From: Pseudomonas parafulva
Lineage (GTDB): Bacteria > Pseudomonadota > Gammaproteobacteria > Pseudomonadales > Pseudomonadaceae
Direction of reading: 5' to 3'
Assembly: GCF_002021815.1 (NCBI RefSeq)
Contig: NZ_CP019952.1
Location: 3,379,001-3,443,000, forward strand
DNA: 64,000 nt
In this document: positions 43,020-51,304 of the stretch, piece by piece
Layout of the letters: the number at the start of each line of letters is the position of its first letter
Numbering within the stretch: position 1 is the first letter of the stretch
Notes under the pieces: model-generated
Told to the model about the DNA's origin: nothing
Seen by the model: the letters and a program-made list of their open reading frames with translations, nothing else
The model's database searches: none
Position numbers and translations under genes: made by a program

Positions 43020-43948
43020 CATGTTGGCACTTGCCAATCTTCGCCAAGACGGTCGCGCAGGTAATGCATGAAGGCGTTTACCTTGCTCGTGAGTGCGAAG
43101 CGATCGGCCACGCAGAGATAAACGTCCATGGGTTCTGTCTGCGCATACGCCTGTCCGTCAGGGCTGTATTCGAACAGCGGCACCAGGGCACCGCAAGCCA
43201 GGTGCGGACGTGCAATGAACGCTGCCAGGCGAGTGATGCCGCCGTCATGCACCGCCATCTGCGTGAGCGCATCGATGTCGTCGCAGATGAGCACGTCGCC
43301 GAATTCGGGCTCCAGGCGCTGCCCATCACGCATGAACCCCCAACGCAACAGACGGCCATCGACCGGGTAGCGAAACACCAGACAACGGTGGTTGCGCAGG
43401 GCCTCTGGCGTTTGCGGTACACCGGCACTGGCCAGATACCCTGGCGCTGCACAGCAGACGAAAGGAATGCGGGCGATGTGCTTGGCGACCAGGTGCTCGT
43501 CCAGCTGGGGCGTGATGCGCAGGCTGACATCGATACCTTCACGTGCGTGGTCAACCTTTCTGTCGCTCATGACCAGCTCGATCGAGATACGCGGGTACAG
43601 CTCGCTGAACGCAGGTATCAGTGGCGCCAGGACGTGACGACCGAACGCGGAGGTCGAAGCGATGCACAGCCGACCTTGGGGCTCGGTTTCAGGCGTCATC
43701 ACCGCTTGCTCAGCGCGCGCCAGGTCACGCTCTATCAGCCTGACATGCTTGTAGTACTGGGTGCCGGCGGGAGTCAGGGTCATGCGCCGCGTTGTGCGGG
43801 TCAGCAGGCGGACCTGCAGGTGTCCTTCAAGACGCGCCAGGTTCTGGCTCACGGCGGCTGGGCTGATGCCCAGGCTGCGGGCGCCCGCAGCAATACTTCC
43901 CGCTTCGACGACCTTGATGAAGCTGCGGATGGCGTTGAGCAGGTCCAT
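43019..43948 (-). CDS. LysR-family transcriptional regulator
   Basis: 309 residues: N-terminal winged HTH (about 1-60) with FIKVVEAGSIAAGARSLGISPAAVSQNLARLEGHLQVRLL and a substrate-binding domain (about 90-300). It is of the CrgA/DsdC-like group of LysR proteins. Divergent from a small DUF2798 membrane protein gene, its likely target. The effector is unknown. Confidence 0.93.
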   Translation of the reverse strand: MDLLNAIRSFIKVVEAGSIAAGARSLGISPAAVSQNLARLEGHLQVRLLTRTTRRMTLTPAGTQYYKHVRLIERDLARAEQAVMTPETEPQGRLCIASTSAFGRHVLAPLIPAFSELYPRISIELVMSDRKVDHAREGIDVSLRITPQLDEHLVAKHIARIPFVCCAAPGYLASAGVPQTPEALRNHRCLVFRYPVDGRLLRWGFMRDGQRLEPEFGDVLICDDIDALTQMAVHDGGITRLAAFIARPHLACGALVPLFEYSPDGQAYAQTEPMDVYLCVADRFALTSKVNAFMHYLRDRLGEDWQVPT

Positions 43949-44063
43949 GCTATGCCCTTGGGATTCGTAAGTTTTGCTTTATAAAGGACTAAGGCGCAGC
44001 GGTCTACTGGGGGAGCGCCGTGGGTTGATAGGGTAACGCCTCAATCGGACTCCAGGAGGTCGC

Positions 44064-44321
44064 ATGACTGATGCCACTCAAAGCCGTCGCCGCAGACTGC
44101 ATGTGAATGCCACGCCGTATGTGTTTGCCTTTTACATGTCGGCCATCATGGCGTTGCTGATGTGTTTCGTGATTACAGCAGCTAACGCCGGAATTGATCA
44201 GGATTATATAAGCAACGTGCTGAAAGCCTATCGATTGGCGATGCCGGTAGCCTTTGTTTGCGTGTTGATTGTAAGACCGATTGTGGGAAGGCTGGTTGCG
44301 ATGACCGTGTATGCGGGTTGA
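44064..44321 (+). CDS. DUF2798 small membrane protein
   Basis: 85 residues with two membrane helices (about 20-40 and 58-80) and the DUF2798 FAFYMSAIMALLMCFVITAANAG segment, then RLAMPVAFVCVLIVRPIVGRLV. AGGAGGT upstream supports the start. It is divergent from the LysR gene; a small regulated membrane protein is likely, with no known activity. Confidence 0.8.
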   Translation: MTDATQSRRRRLHVNATPYVFAFYMSAIMALLMCFVITAANAGIDQDYISNVLKAYRLAMPVAFVCVLIVRPIVGRLVAMTVYAG

Positions 44322-44415
44322 ATCGTGATGCAGCTGCCATTGTGGATAGATAGATCATCAACAATTACTACCCAGGGCACTCTAGCCAATAAACCCCCGC
44401 AATAACTAACGCCAA

Positions 44416-44595
44416 TTGCTCTTGCTCTTGCTCTTGCTCTTGCTCTTGCTCTTGCTCTTGCTCTTGCTCTTGCTCTTGATCTTGATCTTGATCTTGATCT
44501 TGATCTTGATCTTGATCTTGCTTTGGCTTTGGCTTTGGCTTTGGCTTTGGCTTTGGCTTTTGATCTTGCTTTTGATCTTGCTTTTGATCTTCGCG
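44416..44595. repeat. Hexanucleotide microsatellite arrays
   Basis: Ten TTGCTC units (44416-44475), seven TTGATC units (44476-44517), six TTTGGC units (44522-44557), then three TTTTGATCTTGC-like 12-mers. The arrays step from one hexamer to a related one. The minus-strand frame across them encodes only a Lys/Ser-Lys/Gln repeat and is not a convincing gene. They sit at the outer edge of inverted repeat copy 1. Confidence 0.95.
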
Positions 44596-44783
44596 ACTTC
44601 AGAAGGCCGAACGCAGGTCTTGCGGAGGGAGGTGACAGGCATGGATGCCTGTCAAGCGCTGGGCCCCAGGATGGGGCCTACAGCGCGGTCCTCCCGGGAG
44701 CAAGACCGGAGTGAGGGAACCCCGAAGCGCAGCGTAGGGGCCGTATGAATGGAGCGCAGCGTTTTTTGGTTACTTTTTGTCGC
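44587..44783 (+). repeat. Hairpin-rich repeat, copy 1 (part left of IS)
   Basis: The sequence from CGCGACTTCAGAAGGCCGA to TACTTTTTGTC matches the inverted copy at 46640-46840 over about 190 bases with high identity by eye. It contains the palindrome TGACAGGCATGGATGCCTGTCA and several GC-rich hairpins. Together with 46406-46455 it forms one element split by the IS. Confidence 0.85.
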
Positions 44784-44818
44784 GTTCGGTATGTGTCAAG
44801 GTAGTTGTCGTGTCTTGC

Positions 44819-45856
44819 CTAACCGACTTGCTGCTGGGCGTCTCGCTCACGATTCAGATACACATGGTCAGGCAGCTTCCAGCTGCGGATTCCTCGAGCC
44901 CAGCGCTCTGGACTCCCACGCTGAGCCACCGTGTAGACCTGTTCACGCTGCTTCAGCGCAGCAGCATCCTGCCTCCCATGTCGCTGCGCAGGAGTGACGT
45001 ATTTAAGCGCGCTATGGCGGTGTTCATTGTTGTACCAGGCAGCAAACTCCATGACCCATACCCGAGCCTCGTCCAGTGATTCAAACGGCAGGCCTGGCCA
45101 TCGCGAGCAGTACTTGGCCGTACGGAACAAGGCTTCGGCATAGGCGTTATCGTTGCTGACCCGCGGGCGGCTAAACGATGGCAGCACACCCAGATCACGC
45201 AGAGCGGCCAGCATTGTCGCGCCTTTCATGGCGCTGCCATTGTCTGAATGAAGCACCAATGTTTCCGGGCGGATTGCTTCACGCAGACAGGCACGTTCCA
45301 GCAAGACGCTGGCATGTTCAGCGCTCTCTGCCTCATGCACCTCATTCATGACCAGCTTGCGGCTGTAGATATCTTTGACCATGTACCAGTAGAAGTAACG
45401 GCCTTTGACTGTGCTGGGCAGCCAGGTGATATCCCAGCACCAAACCTGGTTCGGGCCGTCTGCCCTGTGCGTGGTGAGCGGCCTGGCTTGGGGCTTTCTG
45501 CCGCGTCCACGCCGATGTGCCTGGCCTGCTGACTTGAGCACTCGATAAAAGGTGGATTCTGAGGCCAAGTAAAGGCCTTCATCTGCCAACTTCGGCACGA
45601 TTTCATGTGGAGTGAGGCCTGCACAGTCAGGACGATTGGCTGCTGCCAGAACCGCCAGCCGCTCCTGCTCGCTCAGTTTGTTGGCCGGCGTTGGGCGACT
45701 CGTTTCAGGCCGCCGGTCTTTAGGTTGGTTGCGCCACCGCTGCAAGGTGCGCTCGGTGATGCCCAGCTCTGTGCAGGCTGCACGCTGACGAGCGCCTGAC
45801 TCGATAGCCGCATCGATCAACTCAAGGGCAGTGGTGCGATCTGCGGCGCTGGTCAT
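44819..45856 (-). CDS. IS3-family transposase orfB (DDE integrase)
   Basis: Catalyses transposition. 345 residues: an N-terminal HTH region (about 10-50), then an rve integrase core with D142 (WCWDITWLP), D205 (LHSDNGSAM) and E241 (NAYAEALFRTAKY). That gives 35 residues between the second D and E, as in IS3. The start overlaps the orfA stop by four bases (ATGA), so translation coupling rather than a frameshift is implied. It begins with ADRTTALEL and ends inside the left inverted repeat region. Confidence 0.92.
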   Translation of the reverse strand: MTSAADRTTALELIDAAIESGARQRAACTELGITERTLQRWRNQPKDRRPETSRPTPANKLSEQERLAVLAAANRPDCAGLTPHEIVPKLADEGLYLASESTFYRVLKSAGQAHRRGRGRKPQARPLTTHRADGPNQVWCWDITWLPSTVKGRYFYWYMVKDIYSRKLVMNEVHEAESAEHASVLLERACLREAIRPETLVLHSDNGSAMKGATMLAALRDLGVLPSFSRPRVSNDNAYAEALFRTAKYCSRWPGLPFESLDEARVWVMEFAAWYNNEHRHSALKYVTPAQRHGRQDAAALKQREQVYTVAQRGSPERWARGIRSWKLPDHVYLNRERDAQQQVG

Positions 45857-46344
45857 TCGTCCTCGCCCTTGCCCCAGATCGCATTGGCCTTTTTTCGCAG
45901 CACCAACAACGCTGCCGTTTCTGCCAAAGCCTTTTCTTTGCGCCGCAGCTCACGCTCCAATTGCTCGATACGCTTGACCGAAGCAATATCTTTGGCGGGT
46001 TCCTGCTGGGTAGGCGTATTGGCTTGCTCACACGCTGCACGCCACAACACCAAGTCCGCCGGCACAATGCCTGCGGTACGGCAGTATGCCGAAATCTCTG
46101 CCTCGCTCATTGCGGCTGTCTGGAGCACTGCCCTGAACTTGTCAGCGCTGCTCCAGCGCCCGTTGCGCTTACCTGTTCCTGCCATCTGTGCTCCCTGGGT
46201 CTTGGCTTCGTTACGCCAAGTCCTGAGTGTGACAGCAGTGATGCCCGTTTGCTTGGCCAGCTCTACGACCGTACGGCTGATCGGGGCCGACATTTGCTCC
46301 AGCGCCCAGGCTTTTTCCTCAGCGGTGTAACGTCGTTGCTTCAT
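45853..46344 (-). CDS. IS3-family transposase orfA
   Basis: DNA-binding partner of orfB, 163 residues. An HTH region (about 5-45: EEKAWALEQMSAPISRTVVELAKQTGITAVTLRTW) is followed by a basic stretch and a leucine-zipper-like coiled coil (about 120-150). The start is ATG 46344 with GAGGA nine bases upstream; the in-frame ATG at 46365 is an alternative. Confidence 0.9.
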   Translation of the reverse strand: MKQRRYTAEEKAWALEQMSAPISRTVVELAKQTGITAVTLRTWRNEAKTQGAQMAGTGKRNGRWSSADKFRAVLQTAAMSEAEISAYCRTAGIVPADLVLWRAACEQANTPTQQEPAKDIASVKRIEQLERELRRKEKALAETAALLVLRKKANAIWGKGEDE

Positions 46345-46405
46345 GAGACAGTCCTCGCCCTCCATCTATTGCACGGGGCGACAACTATCCTGACATGGAG
46401 GGCGT

Positions 46406-46455
46406 TTGACAAAAAGTGACTCGCCGTAAGGGCGAAAAGGTGACTAAGCGTCGCC
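46406..46455 (+). repeat. Hairpin-rich repeat, copy 1 (part right of IS)
   Basis: GACAAAAAGTGACTCGCCGTAAGGGCGAAAAGGTGAC continues repeat copy 1 after the IS. It matches the inverted stretch at 46594-46650 (AAAAGTGAGCCGCCGTAAGGGCGGAAAGGTGAC). Confidence 0.75.
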
Positions 46456-46500
46456 ATCGCAAATGGACTATGCTCTCTTTCAACACCCACACCAACGCAA

Positions 46501-46549
46501 TCAAACTTCAAACTTCAAACTTCAAACTTCAAACTTCAAACTTCAAACT
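46501..46549. repeat. Heptanucleotide tandem repeat
   Basis: Seven exact TCAAACT units. Length 49 bases, no interruption. The unit is unrelated to the hexamers, and the array lies between the two inverted repeat copies. Confidence 0.95.
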
Positions 46550-46593
46550 TCAGAGCGTGGGCGCATACAGCAAGTTGGTATTCATTGGCGAGG

Positions 46594-46840
46594 GTGGCGC
46601 ACAGTCACCTTTCCGCCCTTACGGCGGCTCACTTTTTGTCTTGTCAAAAAGTAAGCAAAAACCGCCTGCTCCTATCATCCGGCCCCTACGCTACGCTCCG
46701 GGGTTCCCTCGCTCCGGGCTTGCTCCCGGGAGGACCGCGCTGCAGGCCCCATCCTGGGGCCCAGCGCTTGACAGGCATCCATGCCTGTCACCTCCCTCCG
46801 CAAGCCCTGCGCTCGGCCTCCTGAAGTCGCGATCTGCGGC
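46594..46840 (-). repeat. Hairpin-rich repeat, copy 2 (inverted, uninterrupted)
   Basis: On the minus strand this reads as copy 1 does on the + strand: GACTTCAGGAGGCCGAGCG, then the TGACAGGCAT palindrome, then GGGCCCCAGGATGGGGCC, and so on through TTACTTTTTGACAAGACAAAAAGTGAG. It keeps the hairpin that the IS split in copy 1. Frames within it (for example one through 46585-46824) look like shadows of structured sequence. Confidence 0.85.
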
Positions 46841-46866
46841 GCCTGAACTACCGCGCGCTTAGAATC

Positions 46867-46914
46867 AAGAGCAAGAGCAAGAGCAAGAGCAAGAGCAAGA
46901 GCAAGAGCAAGAGC
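46867..46914. repeat. AAGAGC hexamer array (complement frame of TTGCTC)
   Basis: Eight exact AAGAGC units. On the minus strand this is the same GCTCTT/TTGCTC hexamer as the left array, so it also ends copy 2 on its outer side. Confidence 0.95.
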
Positions 46915-46988
46915 GAAACAGCGCATTACTCTAGAACTGATATTCGAGCAGATTCCAAACTTTAAAGCCACACACAACCCCTGCAGGC

Positions 46989-47021
46989 GCGGCCCATCGC
47001 GGCACAAGGACGCTCCAATCG
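46989..47021 (+). repeat. Decayed REP-like element
   Basis: GCGGCCCATCGCGGCACAAGGACGCTCC resembles the REP core seen after minE with a few changes. No partner copy is seen. The rest of 46915-47146 shows no gene. Confidence 0.5.
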
Positions 47022-47146
47022 ATTGCAGGCAATTGGCTAAGAACCCTTATGACCTTTCATATATTCATCAGCCACAGATCACTACAGTTCAATGACTCGA
47101 AACCACCGCAATTGAACTGAGATCAATACTTGAGCGCACCAAAAGA

Positions 47147-47698
47147 TCAAGGCTGCGAAGCGATAGCTTTCTCAATCGCTGCCTTAAACTCAGCATCATC
47201 CGGTTTCGTCAAACTCGAAAAACTACCAATCACCTTGCCCTGACGATCAATCACATACTTGTAGAAATTCCACTTGGGCGCACTGCTCTGCCTGGCCAAC
47301 TCCGCAAACATCGGAATCGCATCCTTGCCCCGCACCGCCTGTTCCTTGGTCATGGTGAACGTCACGCCATAATTCGCATAACACACCTTCGCCGTCTTCT
47401 CGCTGTCCGCATCCTCCTGCTTGAAGTCGTTCGAAGGCACGCCAAGCATCTCCAACCCACGGCCATGGTACTGTTTGTACACCGCCTCAAGCCCCTCGAA
47501 CTGCGGCGCAAACCCGCAATAACTGGCCGTGTTGATCACCACCAACGGCTTACCGGCAAACCGCTCGCACAACGCGACCTCACCCTTGCCCCGCAATTCC
47601 GGCAACGTACCCTGCAACACGGCCGGGCATTCGGTCGCCCAGCTGGACGCGCTGGCCATCAACGCCAATACCGGCACCACCATCCACTTCACGCTCAT
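47147..47698 (-). CDS. Periplasmic glutathione peroxidase family protein
   Basis: Thiol peroxidase that reduces hydroperoxides. 183 residues: signal peptide (about 1-22) then the GPx fold. The active cysteine is C61 in [11 protein letters not shown] (no selenocysteine), with later conserved [13 protein letters not shown] and [11 protein letters not shown] (catalytic Trp). The signal peptide predicts a periplasmic place, where thioredoxin-like partners would recycle it. ATG 47698 is preferred to 47722, which would put eight extra residues ahead of the signal. Confidence 0.9.
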   Translation of the reverse strand: MSVKWMVVPVLALMASASSWATECPAVLQGTLPELRGKGEVALCERFAGKPLVVINTASYCGFAPQFEGLEAVYKQYHGRGLEMLGVPSNDFKQEDADSEKTAKVCYANYGVTFTMTKEQAVRGKDAIPMFAELARQSSAPKWNFYKYVIDRQGKVIGSFSSLTKPDDAEFKAAIEKAIASQP

Positions 47699-47744
47699 GA
47701 CATCTCGCTCCTGCTCGATCAACCTTGAACTGGCAGCGTAGCGG

Positions 47745-47867
47745 CTAACAGACGCCCATGCCCAATTGCATGAGCGCCATGCCGCCCTCGTGCCACCCCC
47801 AACAGGCCAGCATCAGCACCAAAAGCGCCACCAGCGCGAGAACCATACGGGTCAATACTGGGTTCAT
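47745..47867 (-). CDS. 40-residue membrane peptide coupled to an MFS gene
   Basis: ATG at 47867 overlaps the MFS stop by four bases (ATGA); stop TAG at 47745. The product is one hydrophobic helix ([18 protein letters not shown]) followed by a Met-rich tail. Overlap with the MFS gene implies co-translation. It may be a small transporter subunit. This is based on reading frame and context only. Confidence 0.6.
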   Translation of the reverse strand: MNPVLTRMVLALVALLVLMLACWGWHEGGMALMQLGMGVC

Positions 47868-49066
47868 GCCGCCGTTACCTGCAAGCGTGCCACAGGCCGT
47901 TCACGGACCGGCCAGTTGAGCGCCGCAGCCAAGACACTCAGCAGGATCGCGATCTGCCAGACCAGGTCATAGCTGCCAGTGCGGTCATACACGACGCCAC
48001 CCAGCCAACCGCCCAGAAACGCCCCGAGCTGGTGGAACAGGAACACGATACCGCCAAGCATCGACAAGTTACGCACGCCGAAGACCGTGGCGACGGTGCC
48101 GTTGGTGAGCGGCACCGTGGACAGCCACAACAGGCCCATCGCTATACCGAACAGGTACGCGCTGAATGCACTCACCGGCGCCCAGAGAAACAGCACGATG
48201 ACGACCGCACGCAGCAGGTAGAGCCCAGTCAGCAAGCGTGGCTTGGACAGGCGCCCGCCCAGCCAACCAGCCGTGAACGTGCCCACGATATTGAACAGCC
48301 CCACCAGGGCCAGCACCGTGGTGCCCGTGGTGGCTGGCAGATGCTGGTCCACCAGGTACGCCGGCAGGTGCACCCCGATGAACACCACCTGAAAGCCGCA
48401 CACGAAAAAGCCCAGCGCCAGCAGCCAGAAACCGGCGTGCCCACACGCCTCACGCAGCGCCTCGCCCAGCGTCTGCTCGTTGCCGTAAGAGGGCAAGGGA
48501 CGGTCGCGCAACAGGCCTACCAACGGCACGATGAAGGCCACCAGCAGGCCCAGCACCAGCAAAGCCGCCGACCAGCCGAGCCATTGGATCAGGCCGAGGG
48601 TGCCGGGCAGCATGGCGAACTGACCGAACGAACCGGCGGCGCTGGCAATGCCCATGGCCATGCTGCGCTTTTCAGGCGGCACGGCCCGGCCGACGACGCC
48701 CAGAATGACCGAAAAGGACGTTCCCGACAGGCCAATGCCGATCAACAGGCCGGCGCTCAATGACAACGACCAGGCAGAGTCGGCCATGCCCATCATCGCC
48801 AGGCCCACCGCATACAGCACGCCGCCAACCATCACCACCCGCGAGGCGCCAAGGCGATCGGCCAACGCCCCGGCAAAGGGCTGGGCCAGGCCCCAGATCA
48901 GGTTCTGCAAGGCGATGGCGAAGGCAAAGACGCCGCGACCCCAGCCAAAATCAGCGCTCATCGGTGCCAGGAACAAGCCAAAGCCGTGCCTGACGCCAAG
49001 TGACAGCGCAAGGATCAGCGCCGCCCCAGTCAACACCCATCCACTGGTTCGCCATACAGACGTCAT
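47864..49066 (-). CDS. MFS transporter (YbfB/CynX-like), 400 residues
   Basis: Inner-membrane carrier with 12 helices, typical of single-component export or uptake of small organic compounds. Motif A-like loop GALADRLGASRVVMVGG follows helix 2. Helix ends carry many Gly. Start ATG 49066. Downstream is the 40-residue membrane gene and then the glutathione peroxidase gene. The substrate is not evident. Confidence 0.88.
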   Translation of the reverse strand: MTSVWRTSGWVLTGAALILALSLGVRHGFGLFLAPMSADFGWGRGVFAFAIALQNLIWGLAQPFAGALADRLGASRVVMVGGVLYAVGLAMMGMADSAWSLSLSAGLLIGIGLSGTSFSVILGVVGRAVPPEKRSMAMGIASAAGSFGQFAMLPGTLGLIQWLGWSAALLVLGLLVAFIVPLVGLLRDRPLPSYGNEQTLGEALREACGHAGFWLLALGFFVCGFQVVFIGVHLPAYLVDQHLPATTGTTVLALVGLFNIVGTFTAGWLGGRLSKPRLLTGLYLLRAVVIVLFLWAPVSAFSAYLFGIAMGLLWLSTVPLTNGTVATVFGVRNLSMLGGIVFLFHQLGAFLGGWLGGVVYDRTGSYDLVWQIAILLSVLAAALNWPVRERPVARLQVTAA

Positions 49067-49231
49067 TGTTATTGTCTCCAGCCCATCGCAAGGTCGTCAG
49101 GTGCTGCCGTTGATGAAACCTGGCACTGCAAGGCCATCCACCGCCACGTACGCCGAGTCATCAAGGAAGCATTTGGTTACAGCATGAACGCTGAAGCTGA
49201 CTGACAGCAAGCAGGACGTCAGCGCAGGTCG

Positions 49232-50419
49232 TCATTGATCTGTCGCCAGTCGCTTGCGGATGGGTTCGAACGCGGGGGTCGCTTGCCGCGGCAGCGGGTC
49301 GGCCAACCCCTGGTCGATCGCCTGCCAGTAGCGCCAGGGCACTTTGGCGGTGCCCAATTCGTAGTCCATCCCGTCCCAGCTGTCTTCGCGGAAACTGTAG
49401 AACGCCCAGTGCAAGCGGTGCTGATCGAGCACGCCCAGTACGTCCTCCAGGTACTGGCGGCAGCCTGACAGGCGGCGCATGCAGCCAAATTCGCCCACCA
49501 CCAGGCGGGAACGGGGCACGTTCATGGTATCGGCCCAGTTCAGCGGGGCTTGCAGGTACTGCGCCACGCGCTGGCCGTCCCATTGCTGAAGCTGGCCGGC
49601 GAAGGGCACCGCCCCTGGATAGGCCAGCGGCTGTCGGCGGGCCATGTTGGGCGCACTGGTCGCTGCATAGGGTTCGTACATGTGCACGCTGTAGAGCACC
49701 CTGTCATCGGGCAGCGGCGCGGGCCAATAGGTGAAGGCATCGGCGGCGGCATACCAGCCCGAATCCACCATGATCGGCGTTACCGCATCCTCCTCGCGTA
49801 TGGCCGCCGTCAACTGCCGGTACAGCGCCGGCAAATCACGCGCACCGCCTTGCTCGCGCGCATACCAGCGTTGCATGCGCTCCGGGCTGGCATGTTCGGG
49901 CAGATCGCTGCACTTTTCCGGTGCGGGCTCGTTCACCAGGTTGTACGCAGCGACCGCAGGATGATCCTTCAACGCACGGGCGACGTCGCGCCAAAAGGCT
50001 GCGGCCTGCGCCCAGTAGGTCTTGTCCTGCCACAGTCGGTCGTCGAAGGTGCCTTTATTGTTCTGCGACCAGCGCATGCCCGGCAATGATAGCGGTGCGA
50101 TCACCACTTTGAGGCCGGCTCGATGGGCCCGATCCAACACCGACCGCAGGGTAGCCAGGTCGCTGGCGGGCAAGCCGTGGTAGCCATCGGCATTGCCCAA
50201 TAGAAAGTCCCTGTCCGCAGGTCGCCATTTGTCATAGGACACCCGAACCCAGGTCGCGCCATAAGCCCGAAGGGCATCAAAGTAGGCCTGGTCAGGGGGC
50301 AATCGATTGAAGCTGTTGCCCCCATGCCGGGGTTGGTCCCAGAACGCCATGAGGTCGGCTGCCTGGGCGGCAGGTGGAGTGAAGCCCAGCAGGGCCAGGA
50401 AGAGCAGCCAATAATGCAT
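49232..50419 (-). CDS. Secreted glycoside hydrolase family 5 (cellulase-like)
   Basis: Endoglucanase-like enzyme exported to the periplasm or outside. 395 residues: signal peptide (1-21), GH5 TIM barrel with the acid/base glutamate in YNLVNEPAPE (about 165) and the nucleophile in VVGEFGC (about 311). Further GH5 signs are VHMYEP and WAFYSFREDSWDGMDYELG. The start is ATG 50419 (GTG 50422 also possible). The neighbours give no polysaccharide locus, so the substrate may be an exopolysaccharide or plant glucan. Confidence 0.87.
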   Translation of the reverse strand: MHYWLLFLALLGFTPPAAQAADLMAFWDQPRHGGNSFNRLPPDQAYFDALRAYGATWVRVSYDKWRPADRDFLLGNADGYHGLPASDLATLRSVLDRAHRAGLKVVIAPLSLPGMRWSQNNKGTFDDRLWQDKTYWAQAAAFWRDVARALKDHPAVAAYNLVNEPAPEKCSDLPEHASPERMQRWYAREQGGARDLPALYRQLTAAIREEDAVTPIMVDSGWYAAADAFTYWPAPLPDDRVLYSVHMYEPYAATSAPNMARRQPLAYPGAVPFAGQLQQWDGQRVAQYLQAPLNWADTMNVPRSRLVVGEFGCMRRLSGCRQYLEDVLGVLDQHRLHWAFYSFREDSWDGMDYELGTAKVPWRYWQAIDQGLADPLPRQATPAFEPIRKRLATDQ

Positions 50420-50580
50420 CACACACGCCTTTTGGAAACAAGCGCCTGAGGGTAGTGCATCCGGTGAAGGCGTTTTACAGGATTAGTTTGCCGGCTTTTT
50501 TCAGATGATCTTTGCAGAAGGCGCCTTCAGAGTCGTCCTACATAATTGGATAAATCCCAGCCCGCGCTGCCCCGATTGGC

Positions 50581-51303
50581 TTACGGGATCATGACAAGGC
50601 CCAGCAGAACGGTGAGCTCAAGCAGTTCCAGCAGTGCACCTGCGGTATCGCCCGTGGTACCGCCCAGGCGATTGCACATCAGCCTGCGCAAGGCGACGAA
50701 CACGACCGCCGTCAGCACCATTGCCCAGCCAGCCAATGTCAGGCCCACGCCGGCACAGATCAACAGTACCCACCCTGCTGCGCGGCGGGGCATGTGCTCG
50801 GCCAGCGCCTGGCCCAACCCGCCAGGCCGCACATAGGGGGTACACAGGAACAGCCCCAGCAGCGCTGCTCGACCGATGACCGGTGCCAGCATCAGTTGCA
50901 GGCCAGCTCCCTGCTCGATCAGTGCCCACAAGGCGCAGAACTTGAGCAGCAGCACCAACACCAGCGTCACCACCGCTGCCGGCCCGCTGCGCGGGTCTTT
51001 CATGATCTGCAGCGTGCGTTCGCGATCACCAAACCCGCCTAGCCAGGCGTCTGCGCTATCTGCCAGGCCGTCCAGGTGCAGCGCGCCACTGAGCAGCACC
51101 CAGAGGCTCAGCAGCAAGGCGGCATGCAGCGGCGCCGCAACGCCTGCGAGCCAATGGCTGGCCAGCCATAGCAGGAGACCGAACAGCAGCCCGACCAAGG
51201 GGTAGTACAACAACGAGCGGCCTACCTGGCGTGGCGTTGGCATGCCGGGCAAGGTGACAGGCAGGCTGCTTAGAAACTGCAGGGCAATCCAGAATGGCAG
51301 CAT
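50581..51303 (-). CDS. cobS: Adenosylcobinamide-GDP ribazoletransferase (cobalamin synthase)
   Basis: Joins adenosylcobinamide-GDP with alpha-ribazole (phosphate) at the inner membrane, the last assembly step. It has 240 residues and about six helices, with HLDGLADSADAWLGGFGDRERTLQIMKDPRSGP (about 80-112) as the metal and substrate site. ATG 51303 is used; the frame runs open upstream. Stop of the phosphatase gene lies one base before it. Last gene of the operon. Confidence 0.95.
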   Translation of the reverse strand: MLPFWIALQFLSSLPVTLPGMPTPRQVGRSLLYYPLVGLLFGLLLWLASHWLAGVAAPLHAALLLSLWVLLSGALHLDGLADSADAWLGGFGDRERTLQIMKDPRSGPAAVVTLVLVLLLKFCALWALIEQGAGLQLMLAPVIGRAALLGLFLCTPYVRPGGLGQALAEHMPRRAAGWVLLICAGVGLTLAGWAMVLTAVVFVALRRLMCNRLGGTTGDTAGALLELLELTVLLGLVMIP

Positions 51304-51304
51304 G

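Larger units (their letters stand above)
44794..46395 (-). mobile_element. IS3-family insertion sequence (about 1.6 kb)
   Basis: Two transposase genes are bounded by imperfect 17-base terminal inverted repeats TGTCA(A/G)G(G/A)TAGTTGTCG (44794-44810 and 46379-46395; 15 of 17 match). The ends are TG..CA, as in IS3. No direct target duplication is obvious. The element sits between ACTTTTTGTC (44772-44781) and GACAAAAAGT (46408-46417), the two arms of a hairpin belonging to the surrounding repeat. It looks intact. Confidence 0.85.

Noticed and set aside
44406-44642. Minus-strand frame encoding a Lys-Ser/Lys-Ile/Gln-Ser repeat
   Set aside because: It is only the translation of the hexamer microsatellite, and similar nonsense appears in every frame of the array.
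45853-45856. Programmed frameshift between transposase orfA and orfB
   Set aside because: The genes overlap by ATGA, and orfB has its own start; I see no slippery A-run at the junction, so coupling by restart is simpler.
46501-46549. CRISPR-like array
   Set aside because: Units are seven bases with no spacers, so it is a microsatellite; no cas genes are present in the window.
44416-46914. Composite transposon carrying cargo genes
   Set aside because: Only one IS is present and no cargo genes lie between the repeat copies.
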